Shown here piece by piece: positions 23,054 to 34,864 of a stretch of 64,000 bases of DNA. The DNA is from Mactra quadrangularis (Eukaryota; Mollusca; Bivalvia; Venerida; Mactridae): positions 36,655,380 to 36,719,379 of the forward strand of contig CM046303.1 of NCBI GenBank assembly GCA_025267735.1, in the 5' to 3' direction. The translations under genes were made by a program, and so were the position numbers. Numbering within the stretch: the stretch's first letter is position 1; each line of letters begins with the position of its first letter. The notes under the pieces were generated by a model, which saw nothing but the letters and a program-made list of their open reading frames with translations, was not told the origin of the DNA and ran no database searches.

Positions 23054-25330
23054 GAGCGGTGGTAGGATTTCTCAGTTTACACTGTACATATTTGTTCTGA
23101 AGTTTTAAAGGTAAGATATTCAATACTGTTAGAAATTAAAATATCTAATGACAGCTTGCCTGTTACCATGCTATCAATTCATAAGTTTCTTAAGAATTAC
23201 TGTTTTGTTAGGCTAGAAAGGTAATACTTAAAAGTTCAGTATAATACCTTGTATTAAACATCATATTTGTTGATAAGATTTTACACGTTGCCATAGTAAT
23301 GAATCACATAAAATTATAAATACAGTCAAACTTGTATTTAGCAGCCAAACATGAATTATCAGAGATTATTGAACAAATATAGAATATTTAAATAACAATA
23401 CATCTAACTACATGCTTTGTGATCATCCTTGCTATTTAATAGACAAATTAAATTTGGCACCAAAAGATAGACAGTCCATAAAATGTCTGAATGGGTGAGT
23501 GCAAAACTATTTTAACTAAATCTAAATAAAGGACTTTGTTTTGTGCTGACCCATTGGTCTTCTTAAGGCAGGTGGCTGCCAAAATCATAAGTATAAGTTG
23601 GCAAAAATAGAGAAAATTGTCCTGAAGTTTTAATAGAGAAAATTGTCCCAAGTAAGAAAACATTTACCTGTTTACTTGTTTGAACCAGAATAATGCCTTA
23701 AACAAGCAACCACTATCTAAGAGTTTCACTGTATCATACAATATGAATTTCTGACTCTGGGAATATTACAAAGTTTACAAAATTAAATTTGGTTCTTGAT
23801 CTAGACATTTTAAATCAATAAATGATCCATACACTCTTGTCTGGCTAATTTACCTAAGTCTCCTGGAATAATTGTCAAAGAGATATAAACTATGATATTA
23901 ACTTTTACTGTAAATACATGTACTTGACTTATTTAAATAAAACTCAAGAATTAAGACCTTGAATGTGCTTGGATTAAATTTCACTTTGATATCATGGAGC
24001 ATATTAAATATCCTGTCTTAGAAAAGGGAAATTATTCCATGATAACTACTGTACAATAGTCTTTTTATTAGATTTTGTATTTAATTAGTTTTGACTTTTT
24101 GGCTGAAGTGGCTTCATTGAGCTATAGTATTGGTTAACTTTATTCAACTGTCAGTGGCACATACATAAACCCTGCTGATTTAAATACTTGATATTTGTTG
24201 GATAATCCCATACATACTGACTACAGTACTTCTGTACTGACTATCTATAAAAATAGAAACAAGTTTGTGCATTTATCATCACATTATTGAGCAAACTAGG
24301 GTTGCCTGCAAGACTGTAGTAAGTGCATTGCATTAAAGAGCCATTTGCTGCAGTCTTGCGGGCAACCAAGAAAATATAGAGAATTTAAATCTGTGGGGTT
24401 AATATGATATGCACCACTGACAGTTGAATCAAATTTATCAATAACCCTAAATATTGTAATCATCCTTGCTTTCTTCAAAATTTCATCTGAATGGCTTGTT
24501 AGCTAGATATCTATGGAGTAAGGGGAGACACAAAACAATCCAATAATATCAAAACTGAATGTTAGTTTGTGAACTCTAATCAAGTTTACCAGCTTACTAA
24601 TGTTTGGAACTTTTAGAAGGTATGAGTGTTTTATGTACATTGGTTAAGAATTCAAATCATTACATTCATACTACTTATATTCAAGCACAATTTCCAATGT
24701 ATTTGCATAACTAACCTTTGCCTTTATCAATTTATTGACATTTATACAATCAATATTTGATTTAAGTACAAACTTTGATTTAAACTATATGTTTGAATAT
24801 TATAATCAATACTGATAATCAAGTTGTACATTCATTCTCTTAGTTAAACCATTAAATGAGAAATTTCACAAAATTATTATATACATAAAGATATATAAAG
24901 TACCCACCAAATTTTGGAACAAAGGATTTTTTTAAATACTAATGATTTGGGTTTTTTAAAACAATTACAAAATGTATTATTAATACATTTAGAATGGATA
25001 GTAACATTGAGCTCACTTATAATTTTTTTTAATTAGAGTAAGTAGAATTGGGTAGTTTTAAGTACAAGCCAGGTAAAATCTTGATAAGTTATGTTAATCT
25101 TTGACTTCATATGTAATCCCACTTTAATTGTTAAGACTAAAATTGAAAGTAAGTCATTGATTCAGTAACAAGACAGCCAATCTCTATCCAACAGTTGTTT
25201 TATTATCTATGTGTTATCTCCCTTGATAAAATATTGATATGTTTGGTTACACCTTTAAATTGTATGACCTGAAAATTGATTAAAACCTCACCTGTTGATA
25301 TAGTCAGGTCACGAGTTGATCTGACTTTGC
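23054..25330. other. AT-rich sequence, one strong hairpin at 24300-24367
   Basis: No gene is supported. At 24300-24319 GGTTGCCTGCAAGACTGTAG pairs with 24348-24367 (18 of 20 bp) around a 28-base loop, probably a very short foldback MITE; no target duplication was found. The remainder shows nothing. Confidence 0.5.
23605..23655 (+). repeat. Dispersed two-unit copy of the 26-bp minisatellite
   Basis: Two adjacent units ATAGAGAAAATTGTCCTGAA and AATAGAGAAAATTGTCCCAAG, with GTTTTA between, match the consensus of the 17-unit array at 16476-16918 in the same orientation, about 7 kb away. Confidence 0.8.
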
Positions 25331-25334
25331 ATAG

Positions 25335-25795
25335 GCGGATCTAGCGGGGGGAGGGGGTCAGGGGGCCCGCCGGGAATTTCCAAAATGTACCTGTTCATTA
25401 TTGTATTTCCTGACTTTAAGTCATTTTTAAATAGCATGAAGCAATTTTTCTTGGTGCTTAACATAGATTTAATGGTGAGATATTTTTTTTATTATTAATA
25501 TGTTGCATTATTCTGCAAAATGCGTATAATGTGGTTGTGGTTCGAACGTTTGGACTTTTGCAGCACGACAATAGAACTAAGCATACAAGTCAGACAAGAT
25601 TGGACCTCTGGGACCAAACTATTGGTTTCAAGAAAGAAAAAATATTTGATAACCTTAGCACAACAAATAATGACAACTAAGTTCTATCAAACATATTATA
25701 TTTTTTTAGTTAAAGCATCTACGATGGTAAACCATAATAAAGCTACACTTGTTTCAATAGGTGGGGGGGGGGGGGGGGTCCGTACGAATTTCTAG
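25335..25795 (-). mobile_element. GGCGGATC-end MITE, copy 1
   Basis: It starts GCATAGGCGGATCTAGCGGG followed by a G-rich tract, includes a block with GTGGTTGTGGTTCGAAC, and ends at a long G run near 25765-25780 and TTTCTAGAC. The same blocks occur in reverse order and orientation at 36985-37272. Compared with that copy, this one has about 185 extra bp between the GTTTGGAC block and the G run, so it probably contains an insertion, and its far terminus is lost. Confidence 0.7.
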
Positions 25796-26124
25796 ACAAT
25801 CATTACACAATCATTCCACACCTATTACATCAGTAGGTTTGTAGCAGATTGGTCTACAAGTAATTTACTTTGATACTAGATCATTTTCAAATTTTTAGGT
25901 CTGGTTAATCCGTTTTCTGACAGAAGGGGCTGTGCTTGCATGTCATGGATATAACATATATATGAAAGAACTTTCATTCGTACGTGGTGTCGGAGTTCTA
26001 GAAGTCAGTAAGCTGAGTTGAATACAATATTTGTTAAAGTTTAGGTTTAGTTTGGATTGGTGTTGATTGAGCTCTGGACTGTGATATATGAGACTCATAG
26101 ACAGCTAAACTGTTCATCACAGAA

Positions 26125-27160
26125 AGATCAATCCTTCTGCTGGGTCTGTTAGAAGAAAGAAAACATTACAGCCGAAAGATAAGTACATTTGTAGAATAAA
26201 AGGATATACAAGAAATTAACAACAATAACAACATGGCGAGTGTAGAAAGTAGCCCTATTGTCGGATGTCATAAGTTCGCAGTTCGACAGTTCGGTTCGAT
26301 TTTGTTCAATAAAAAATGTGCAAATATATGCCGATTACCGAGTCTTATCTTAAACCATAATTTAGACAAAACATGTGATATTATGCATCATTTTAAAGCT
26401 GATTCTTTGGAAAATGTTTTTACGGGTACGCTTTGAAAAGTAAAGAAAAGATAAATTATTTTAAAGATTTTTAATGAAAAAAATCGAACCAAACTGTCGT
26501 AGGGCGAACTTTCGTACTTTAAATGAAATCTTATCTTTTGTCAAAATTAAAACGAGTTATTCACACATTTATACACCAAAAGAAAGCTTGTTCAATTTAA
26601 AGCTGATTCTTTGGAATATGTTTTGACGGTTACATTAAAAAAAATTAAAAAAGCAATAAGGGCGTGGCGAGTGTACAAAGTCGTTCCATTTTCGAATGTG
26701 AATTTGTGTTCGACTGACATCCTTCTGCTGTTAATAAAAAAATGTTATTTTATGTATTTTACAAATCTATTCACATTATCAGACTGACAATTAAACAGGC
26801 TCTCTTTTGGTATATAATAACATGCAAAACTCGATTTAATGATGTAAATTTGATCCATGATTGATATTTTTTTCTAAAATATATTTGGGTTCGATTTTTA
26901 CTGTTAAATGACTAGTGACAGGTCTTTTTCCGAGAGCAATTTCGGAGAATGTTTCGACTTAAACTTGACAATGCTGATACATAGGAAAATGTTTAGACAG
27001 GTCGATTTTGAACGTTTTTTTAAAGAATAACAGCATGGCGAGTGTAGAAAGTAGCCCTGTTTTTTATGTAAATTTGAGTTTGACTGACATCCTTCTGCAG
27101 TTAATAAAAACATGTTTTTATTTGTTCGGGACTTCAGTCCAGAACAAATCTATTTACCAT
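26125..27160. repeat. CCTTCTGCTG repeat family, copy 1
   Basis: This copy holds GATCAATCCTTCTGCTGGGT, a GGCGAGTGTAGAAAGTAG block at 26236, a block with TACCGAGTCTTATCTTAAACC, then an inverted piece (26450-26610) that ends CACCAAAAGAAAGCTTGTTC, and further partial units with GACATCCTTCTGCTG (26710-26730) and a similar CTTCTGCAG (27085). The same modules recur at 35446-36650 (largely inverted) and 38575-40005 (direct). The short frame at 26233-26436 is shared in part by other copies but interrupted or shifted in them. Copy 1 ends with a small hairpin (27122-27149, TTTGTTC...GAACAAA) before element B. Confidence 0.75.
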
Positions 27161-27611
27161 ATTTCAGACCCTTTCCCACTTTGAAAAATTACCGAATCCA
27201 GAAGTAGTCCCTCAGTATATATGTATAGAGCAATTCACGGTCATTCTCAATAGATAGGTCCATCTGACAAAATAATACATAACTCAATGTTAGTATGTAA
27301 GAAAATTCTTTTAGCATTTCGTCCATTGCCTAATAGATGCCCAATGATTGTGCATAAAAATGACAAAAATCGGACTATTAATAAAATCGTAACCGCCATT
27401 TTAGACCCTTATTTTAAATATCCGTTACTGTCGCCAGCCCACCCCTGTGTTGTTTGCAATAAAATTGCAGAGAACACGGTCACTGAAAGAGTTAAATTTG
27501 CATGCATATACATAGGTAAACAGTACCTAAAAGCCTCCGTAAAACAGTTAGTCAGACGTTTTTGAAATATCTAATGCAGAGTGCATGTCGCTAAACTTTA
27601 TACTTTTCATA

Positions 27612-29350
27612 AAATTTCCGATACCGTATCTACTACAGCTAGATAGGAAAGCAAAATATAAAAACAGAATAATAAGGAACGTCTAAAAGTTATCTTAGTT
27701 CCATTGATTCTTGAACAAATCAACAAAATCCAGTGGTATATATGTTATATAAAAGTATTTGAATGACAAATGTGAAAGGGGTCAATAAAAAGTAAATAAG
27801 CAAAATTTCCGTTACCGGTATTATTGAAAATATCAGTTATAATGAAACGGTATAATGGCGATTAATACATCAATTGACTATAACTGTTCATAGAAGATCG
27901 AATAATTCTTCGTTTATAACATGGTAGAGCACAAACGACGTAATTTCAATATGAATTTTAAATTTCCGTTATTTAAATTTCCGTTACCATGATTGGTATA
28001 TTGATCATATTTCTTTTCGCAGGGACACAGCGCCAGTCAGTGCATCATTTATTTACGTCATTTATGAATTCAAATGAGGCCTCGTAGTTAAATAACACAT
28101 CTTAAAGTGTGTAAAAAGATGGAGAAATAGCATAATTATGAAGATTTTTTTCTCAAGTTTACAGTTCCTTTACAAATGCGATGTTAGTTATATGTTTAGC
28201 TTTAATGTACTTATTACGATTTATTGACTACGAACACACACATGCCTTTAAATTGAAATATTGATTAACGCCAAGAAATGATAGAAATACGACACCCATA
28301 GATTATAAGTGTGCTAAATTTCCGTTACTATGTGGTAACGGATATTTTATTATTTGTAAGTAATAAAACAGCATGATAAGTTTGAAAATGGTTTCAAGTC
28401 AATACTATTTTACCAAAGGTTAATAACAGACACGTACAAGCCTCAAACAAGTTCACCAAATACCATAAGACAATGGCTTTTAGCAGATTTTTTTACATTT
28501 TAGCTCATCGGAGCATGAACTGTTATAGGTAAGCTATTCTGTGTTTGTCCGTCGTCCTTTTCTGCACAAAACAACTCAAAAAGGACCTCGACACAGATTT
28601 TTCAAATTGTGCCACTGGGGTTATTATTGACACCACCCAAGGCGTGAACAGATTAAATATTGGACCTACCCAGGGGCAACAAGAATAGACATGGAGTTAT
28701 ATTTGACAAAATACATGTATCTAAAATAATTTCTTAAATTGTTTGGCCCAGTGCTTTATTTATTTGCATGGTGAACTCTAGGTCACAGTTTCTTACAGCT
28801 AAATTTGAATGTGATAAGATATTATGTGTCAGATGCCCTTAGAATCTGGTGCTTTCGTGAGCGATCCAGACACCGTAGGACCTCTCTATATTCTTTTTAT
28901 ATTATATATACAAATACATCAGCTTATTGAATTAAAATAAACGTCATTTTGGTTAAATATTATTGCAGAGATCAAACAATATCAGGAGGCAGAAATCTCC
29001 ATGAACAAAATTTCCGTTACTAAGTTGTTTTTTTTGCGGATAAGCGCTTTTTACTGAGTTTTAATCTTCCACATGCTTAATTAAAGTCCTTATTTTTAAT
29101 GTTTCAACTGAATGTCGTCATCTGTTTATCAAAATCATTAGATTTTTTCAAATTTATGACGTGTTTTTTATATAAGTAATAAATTAGTTTTCCCATGTAG
29201 AACAAATGATATGAAAAAGATTATTTTGTATTCATATTAGCTGTGTGACTAAGCCATAAAATACAACTAAAAAGTAACACATTAGTTCAAGTCTTGAGGG
29301 GTTTGACGATATTTTAAACCTATATAATCGGTATAAAATTTCCGTAATCG
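27612..29350 (+). repeat. Interspersed motif AAATTTCCGTTACC (set B)
   Basis: Copies of AAATTTCCGTTACC begin at 27612 (CCGATACC variant), 27803, 27960, 27975, 28316, 29008 and 29336 (CCGTAATC variant). An inverted copy GGTAACGGATATTTT at 28334-28348 forms a hairpin with the copy at 28316. Read on the other strand the motif is GGTAACGGAAATTT, sharing GGTAACG with sets A and C. The sequence between copies is unrelated. Confidence 0.88.
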
Positions 29351-29664
29351 TTGCACTTGTTCATTATACATGCACATGCCGTCTAAGTATGCAGCTTAAC
29401 GCAGGTAATGTGAACATTTTTCGTTTGGGCAATGATCAAAGTTAAGTGTAAGAAACAGCAAGTTATCATTATGGCACCCACAAATAATAAAAAAACAAAT
29501 GGTGTGTTACCAATGATTACACTCTATATTTCATCATTAGCATTGAAAAGTGATCCCAAAGTTTAGTGCAGTGTTATGACTTTACAAAGAAGCCCTTCAA
29601 GTCGTAGTTTTTATTTCTAGACAAAGATATGCATACTTGTTGAAAACCAAACCAGTTATTTGGA

Positions 29665-32600
29665 CAGCCGTTTCGCGTTAAGTTAAGCAATTATTGAGAA
29701 AATATGTCACATGAAATTTATGTTGCAGCACTCAAAAAGTTTGTTTAAAAATGTAAACTTCAACCTTTCACGGACTTAAAATCAGAAGTTTTTTTAATAA
29801 CAAGTTCGTTAATAAGTAAATACTTGTGATGAGTTTTACCTCGTAATTCTTATCCGTGAATTACGTTACTGTGGTGAATCAATTATTAACAATGTCTAAA
29901 ATTAAAATACAAACCATTTGTGACACCGATGATGAGTTTTTTTTCAATTCATTGATCATTTCTACCTATCAAACAACCAACACATAACAAGAACAAATAT
30001 GTATATCAAACATAATAAGGACGAAACAAATAGATTATAGACTATTTTATTGGCTTTTTTCTTTTAGAAAAAGTCCTTTCCCTGTCAAAAAGTATAGATC
30101 TACTGATAAGCATGACATACTTTAACATTGAAATATCGATACAAAATGTCATACCCTTTCCTAAAAGTATTCAAACGACGGTGTCAAAATATTGAAAGGA
30201 TAGTGTAGTACAATAGTGTGTATTTATATGTACTAATGGTAACGTAATTCACATAAATTTTATTTTTTATGGCGTGAATCTATAAAAGTAAATACTGTTA
30301 ACTAGAGATATAAAATGGAAAAATCTCTTTAGTGTATAGTTCATTTGTGCTAATTTTTAGATTTCAAGCAGTAGATTGGATGACTTCGGACCTTTATATA
30401 ATTGAAACCTTTGTACGACATACGCGGTTTTATAAAATTTCAAAATGCCTTTTAAAATACATTGCAAAATGATTAATACGCAAGCTGTGATAACAAATAA
30501 ATGTCTACAACACTAAATACGTAGTAAATACTTGATAAAGCTGTAAAAGGACATATCATGGAGAATCATAATGTCGCTAATTTAAGAAAAGAACGGTAAC
30601 GTAATTCACAATATATTTGTACAAAAGTTCTTTCATGTTTGAAAATGTTCTATATTGCTGACACTCTAACTTAATTTAACAATAGAGAAATCCTTGTTCT
30701 GCCAATGATGAAAACTAACTTATTGGTCATTATGTATAATTTATTATTAGTTAACGAGTTTGCAAACACAATTTTACAAACTGTTAACAATGATTTAAAT
30801 GGAGGGGCATATTTTCTGTTATATGAAATATTTTCATATTTTACATACGAGGCATAATTGGAAGCCTGCAGTTTATACATGATTTATTTCTGTTTCATGG
30901 GACTAAACGTAAAAGAACATCACTCAATACTCCTTGTCAAGATTGATTTGAAGCTTTAAAAAATATATTGCATGAAAAATAAGTTTACATGTAACATGTT
31001 TCAACACTTCTAGTATATTGAACTTGAAGCATTCCGACGTCAGCGTTGAGTAACGATGATGTAACTTCTTATTGTAAAGACAAGTGCATGGTTTTCTCAC
31101 TCCACATAATCACTAATTTAGATATAACATGTTTTATTGCCTACATGTAATTATTATTGTAATTATTACCAACGTTCTTATACATAGAATATACATAACA
31201 GTATCTAACAGTCTGCCCACAAGTTTGCACCGCTGGTTGTCTCTTGCGTCAAGTGTTGATAAATTTGAACTGTAGCACGGACAATTTTACATCTAGATTC
31301 TCTATCTTCTTGTCTGCCTTCTTCACAGAACATGTAGTTTTCCAGCTACCCGTTCTCTCTGTGAACTTCATGTTTACTACCATGTCAGAATATCTCCTTC
31401 TCTACATAAAAGGAATTGGATACTGCTACCATTTTAATTAAATCACATAATCCATCTGCCTATAATCAATTATCGCTACCATATTTAGATTAGTGTTACA
31501 ACGATCTGCAACTTTGCCTTTTATGGTCATGCTCCTCCTTTGGTTTTTGCTTTTATATATTTTATGGGTCCATAATAGTATACATTTTTGTCTCATTCTA
31601 AATATATTTGGACCTATATTGGTTGTTAGTTTGTACAATGTTTTAAAGTTTTAATTCAATTAATTTTCTCTTTTCAAGTAGCTTTAGCCATATTTTGGCT
31701 TTCTTCAATCTCTCTATGCCCTTTGCATCTCAACCTTGCTTTTACCCACTGGCCAAACAAAATTAGAGGGATTGTGAATTACGTTACCACTCAGTGAATT
31801 ACGTTACCATTTAAAATGTGTGTCAAGCATGGACATATGAACAATACAAAATAACTGTTACTGTGTAACTAAAATAATGCCCCAGAAAAAACAACTGATA
31901 CAAAACTGATTTATCTATTATGCACTTGTATGATGAAACTATTTAAGAAACATACATGACTCACATTCATCATAAATTATTCGTAAAAGTCTCTTACTTA
32001 TGCAATTTCCTTCTTCAAAAACTTTCAAAATATTGACACCTCAACGTTCTTAGGTGTTGCTGTAAATTTAACCTGTTATAATTGACCCTAGGTCCTAATT
32101 TTGGCGACTAACTGATATTTGCGGTAACGTAATTCACAATAACGTAATTCACGAATCGATTGTTTATTGGGCTGTTTATTTAATTGCATCAAGGCAATGT
32201 TAATTCATTTGGTTATTACTTAAGTTTATAAGAGGGTAGTTTAGATGGAATTTAGTAAGTGGATATAGGTAATGTTAGTGTGTATGAAAACAGCTAGTAA
32301 CGTAATTCACTAAACCTAGGTTTTATTGAGTGAATACCGTTCTGAGGAGATGTGTGGATTATACAATTAATTAACAACCAATCTCATTTGTCAATTTTGT
32401 ACTACATACATTGAGTAATTCCCAGAAGATAAACACATATATATAATGCAATGAACATCATGCCAGCAAGCCTGTGGAAAATGGTAACGTAATTCACGTG
32501 AATTTGTGGGACAGCAAAGTCAATGCGTAAATATTTTTATGATGTAAGTTGTGGAAGTTCAAACTATTGCAGTTGTTTGGCCTATGTGTATGCTTTATGA

Positions 32601-32882
32601 TGAAAGTCAGAATTCTCATACCTTGAGCAGAATAGGGCGACAATAAATCTGAATATCAATTGACCCAAACAGTGGGACAAGGTACTTGATGAATATGCAA
32701 CATTCCCGCTGAGTAAAATTATCATCTAGTAATGGTTATGTTTATAAATGTATATGTTTTCGGTAAAGACATATGTCTCCTAGGTAAAGGACAAATTTGG
32801 TAATAAACCATGCTATATTCTTAGTAAAAATACTATGTGACATGATATTTTTGCAATTGCTTAACTTAACGCGAAACGGCTG
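29665..32882. mobile_element. Element C: TIR element with GGTAACGTAATTCAC motifs, inside B
   Basis: The ends are CAGCCGTTTCGCGTTAAG followed by TTAAGCAATT, inverted at the right end without a mismatch over 28 bp. TGGA flanks both sides (29661-29664 and 32883-32886), a 4-bp target duplication. Length is 3218 bp. Nine copies of its own motif lie in two subterminal clusters. The middle (30610-31773) has none; its minus strand around 31630-31770 shows a short coding-like stretch (residues such as KAKIWLKLLEKRK) that may be a fossil of a transposase gene. The perfect termini suggest it is younger than B, which it interrupts. Confidence 0.85.
29856..32497. repeat. Interspersed motif GGTAACGTAATTCAC (set C)
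   Basis: Forward copies GGTAACGTAATTCAC start at 30238, 30595, 32123, 32139 (first base changed), 32296 and 32483; reverse copies GTGAATTACGTTACC start at 29856, 31774 and 31794. Copies are almost perfect over 14-15 bp while their surroundings differ. They fall into a left group (within about 950 bp of the left end) and a right group (within about 1110 bp of the right end). Two pairs are close doublets (31774/31794 and 32123/32139). Confidence 0.93.
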
Positions 32883-33155
32883 TGGAACGAGATTACATAT
32901 TTGTGAATACACCTTTATTGTCTTCAATAAGGGTACAGCATCGGATATCAAAAACGAATAGTCAAATGTTTACACCTTACCCTCTTCATACAGTCATAGC
33001 ATTGGTAATAAGATAGTTATGCATCCGAAAACTTAGATTAACATCCCTGATACATGCATAATAACGAACAAATCATTTACAACTGATTTGTTTGAAGTTG
33101 AATTTTCTCATATTCTCACACTCAGATGGACCTATCTATTGAGAATAACCGTTCA

Positions 33156-33393
33156 ACAAGACCGTCTGCTATGACGGGCGCATTAATACACTAGTAATCC
33201 GAACTATATATCTCAATCGTAAGAATGTTTGCTGGTATGTTGTGCGTTTCAGTAGGAATGATTACGTCATCTTATGTAATAGAGTGGTATCAACGATTCA
33301 GTCACGACCCGTCGTTAGTGCCAGTTGTCAGTAGAGATGTTGCATCAGCGCTTTGATTTTAATTAATTTACCAACCTATTCACAAAATCAGAC
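33156..33393. other. Unassigned sequence, ending in a CCTTCTGCTG-family fragment
   Basis: The stretch 33353-33393 (AATTTACCAACCTATTCAC, then AAAATCAGACTGACAG) matches the end of the repeat unit seen at 26736-26800 and 39470-39885. The rest was not recognised. Confidence 0.5.
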
Positions 33394-33945
33394 TGACAGA
33401 ACAGAACAGATACTTTATTTCAGGGCTTGAGCAATACTCATCACCCAAATAAATACAATATACATATATATACAATTACATGCGACATGAAAACATATAA
33501 TATAGTATAAACATTCAAAAGAGGGACAAATACGTAAAGATATCTAACCAAGTTAGTCAGTAAAGGAATTTCAGGTTATTATGTCAATGGTTAACATCAG
33601 ATGACCTAATTATAAGTGCTTTTATGAATTAGATAGTTTAAAGAGTGCATTTGTTTTCGGAAAGTAATAATTAAAAAAAATTAAACATTGAAGGCTTTAC
33701 ATAAAAATACTTTTTCAGATACTTTTTACGAATAGACAAATACTTGGGACACATACAAATGAAATGATACTCATCCTCAATGTCATTTTTATTACAAAAA
33801 ATACATATTCGTCTGTCAGGTGGAATAAAGTTTTGTGCAGTACGGCCTGTTTGAATCATTAAAGGGTGGACAGATATTAGTAATCTACAAAAATAAACTC
33901 TGAGATCTTTGGGTAAACTATCAAGATAACTTTCGTACACGAAAA
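33394..33945 (-). pseudogene. LINE 3' end, 5'-truncated copy
   Basis: The minus strand encodes about 90 residues beginning YESYLDSLPKDLR and including CIFCNKNDIEDEYHFICMC, a CX2CX9HX4C zinc motif found at the C-terminus of many LINE polymerase proteins. A non-coding 3' region of about 280 bp follows and ends with AAATAAAGTATCTGTTCTG, a short tandem tail without poly(A). The same C-terminal region and tail occur in the + strand copy that begins at the junction near 33941, so the two copies lie head to head. It is severely 5'-truncated: only the last ninety codons are present. Confidence 0.85.
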
Positions 33946-34864
33946 GTGTTTAAAAAGTGTACTAGCCAATACGCGTAAATTCAAATTTAAACTTAGTACT
34001 CTTTTACAATTGTTTGATTCTTTTGTCGGATCGATATTAGGATACGCTGGCGAAATTTGGGGGTTCTCCAATAATAAGGAAATTGAAAGGGTTCACCTGA
34101 AATTCTGCAAATTATTATTACATGTTAAAAATTCTACGTCTAGTATGAGTATTTACGGAGAATTAGGAAGATACCCGTTATATATACAAAGATACACTCG
34201 CATCATAAAATATTGGTCTAAAATAATGTATTCCGATAATATTATTGTTAATCGCCTTTATAAATCAATGTTAATTGATTGCGAAAATGGCGCTAAAAAT
34301 TGGGCGAGTAGAGTTAAATCCCTTTTAGATACATACGGTTTTAGTAATGTTTGGATAAATCCGGACAGCGTTAATCTTTTAACATTTTGTAATACCTTTA
34401 AACAACGTCTAGTAGATGTTTTTATACAGTCATGGCATACTAGCATATTTAACAGTCCTAGTTTATTCATATATAGATATTTCAAGATTACTCATTCATA
34501 CGAATCATATTTAGACATTATTCCTAAAAAATATAGAATTGCTTTTACTCGTTTAAGATTAGCTTCTCATCAATTAAGAATAGAGACTGGTCGGTATGGT
34601 AACCAGAGAATAGACCGCAACCATCGTTTGTGTAATATTTGTAACTCATCAGACATTGAAGACGACTTTCATTTTGTAATTGTTTGTCCTAAATACAATA
34701 CTATACGGAAACAATATTTGAAATCTTATTATTTTATCAGGCCTAGCGTTTTAAAATTTACTCAATTAATGCAATTTGAAAGCAAAAAAGAAATTATAAA
34801 TCTTGCTAAATACATATATTATGCTTTTTTATTACGTAATCAAACCACAATCTCAGTTACATGA
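33941..34864 (+). CDS. LINE ORF2 C-terminal part (post-RT region)
   Basis: The frame is open from the junction near 33941; the first ATG is at 34010, giving 284 codons, but there is no reason to think translation starts there. The product covers the region after the reverse transcriptase core: LFDSFVGSILGYAGEIWGF (a block conserved after RT in CR1/jockey/L2-like LINEs), a mid-region with GRYPLYIQRYTRIIKYW, SYESYLD, and a CX2CX9HX4C zinc motif (C208, C211, H221, C226 in the ATG-based numbering). There are no internal stops over 300 codons, so the copy is fairly young. The RT and endonuclease domains are missing, which is ordinary 5' truncation. It would have acted in target-primed reverse transcription. 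Confidence 0.85.
   Translation, partial: EKCLKSVLANTRKFKFKLSTLLQLFDSFVGSILGYAGEIWGFSNNKEIERVHLKFCKLLLHVKNSTSSMSIYGELGRYPLYIQRYTRIIKYWSKIMYSDNIIVNRLYKSMLIDCENGAKNWASRVKSLLDTYGFSNVWINPDSVNLLTFCNTFKQRLVDVFIQSWHTSIFNSPSLFIYRYFKITHSYESYLDIIPKKYRIAFTRLRLASHQLRIETGRYGNQRIDRNHRLCNICNSSDIEDDFHFVIVCPKYNTIRKQYLKSYYFIRPSVLKFTQLMQFESKKEIINLAKYIYYAFLLRNQTTISVT

Larger units (their letters stand above)
27238..33151. mobile_element. Element B: TIR element with AAATTTCCGTTACC motifs
   Basis: The ends are inverted repeats of 30 bp with one mismatch: CGGTCATTCTCAATAG followed by ATAGGTCCATCTGA on the left, and its complement starting CGGTTATTC on the right. TTCA flanks both sides (27234-27237, 33152-33155), a 4-bp target duplication. 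Element C (29665-32882) is inserted inside, so B itself is about 2.7 kb. No gene is seen; the frame 27287-27565 has no known domain. The left part carries eight copies of its own motif. A stretch around 28500-28700 resembles a common dispersed repeat (starts TTAGCTCATCGGAGC, contains GTCCGTCGTCC). Confidence 0.8.

Noticed and set aside
26233..26436. 67-codon frame with relatives in other repeat copies (LPSLILNHNLDKTCD)
   Set aside because: The frame is interrupted by a stop in the 36.3-kb copy and shifted in the 39.6-kb copy; the similarity is explained by shared repeat DNA.
27612..32497. CRISPR-like pattern of short repeats
   Set aside because: Spacing is irregular (from 15 to over 1000 bp), orientation is mixed, and the sequence is eukaryotic transposon DNA.
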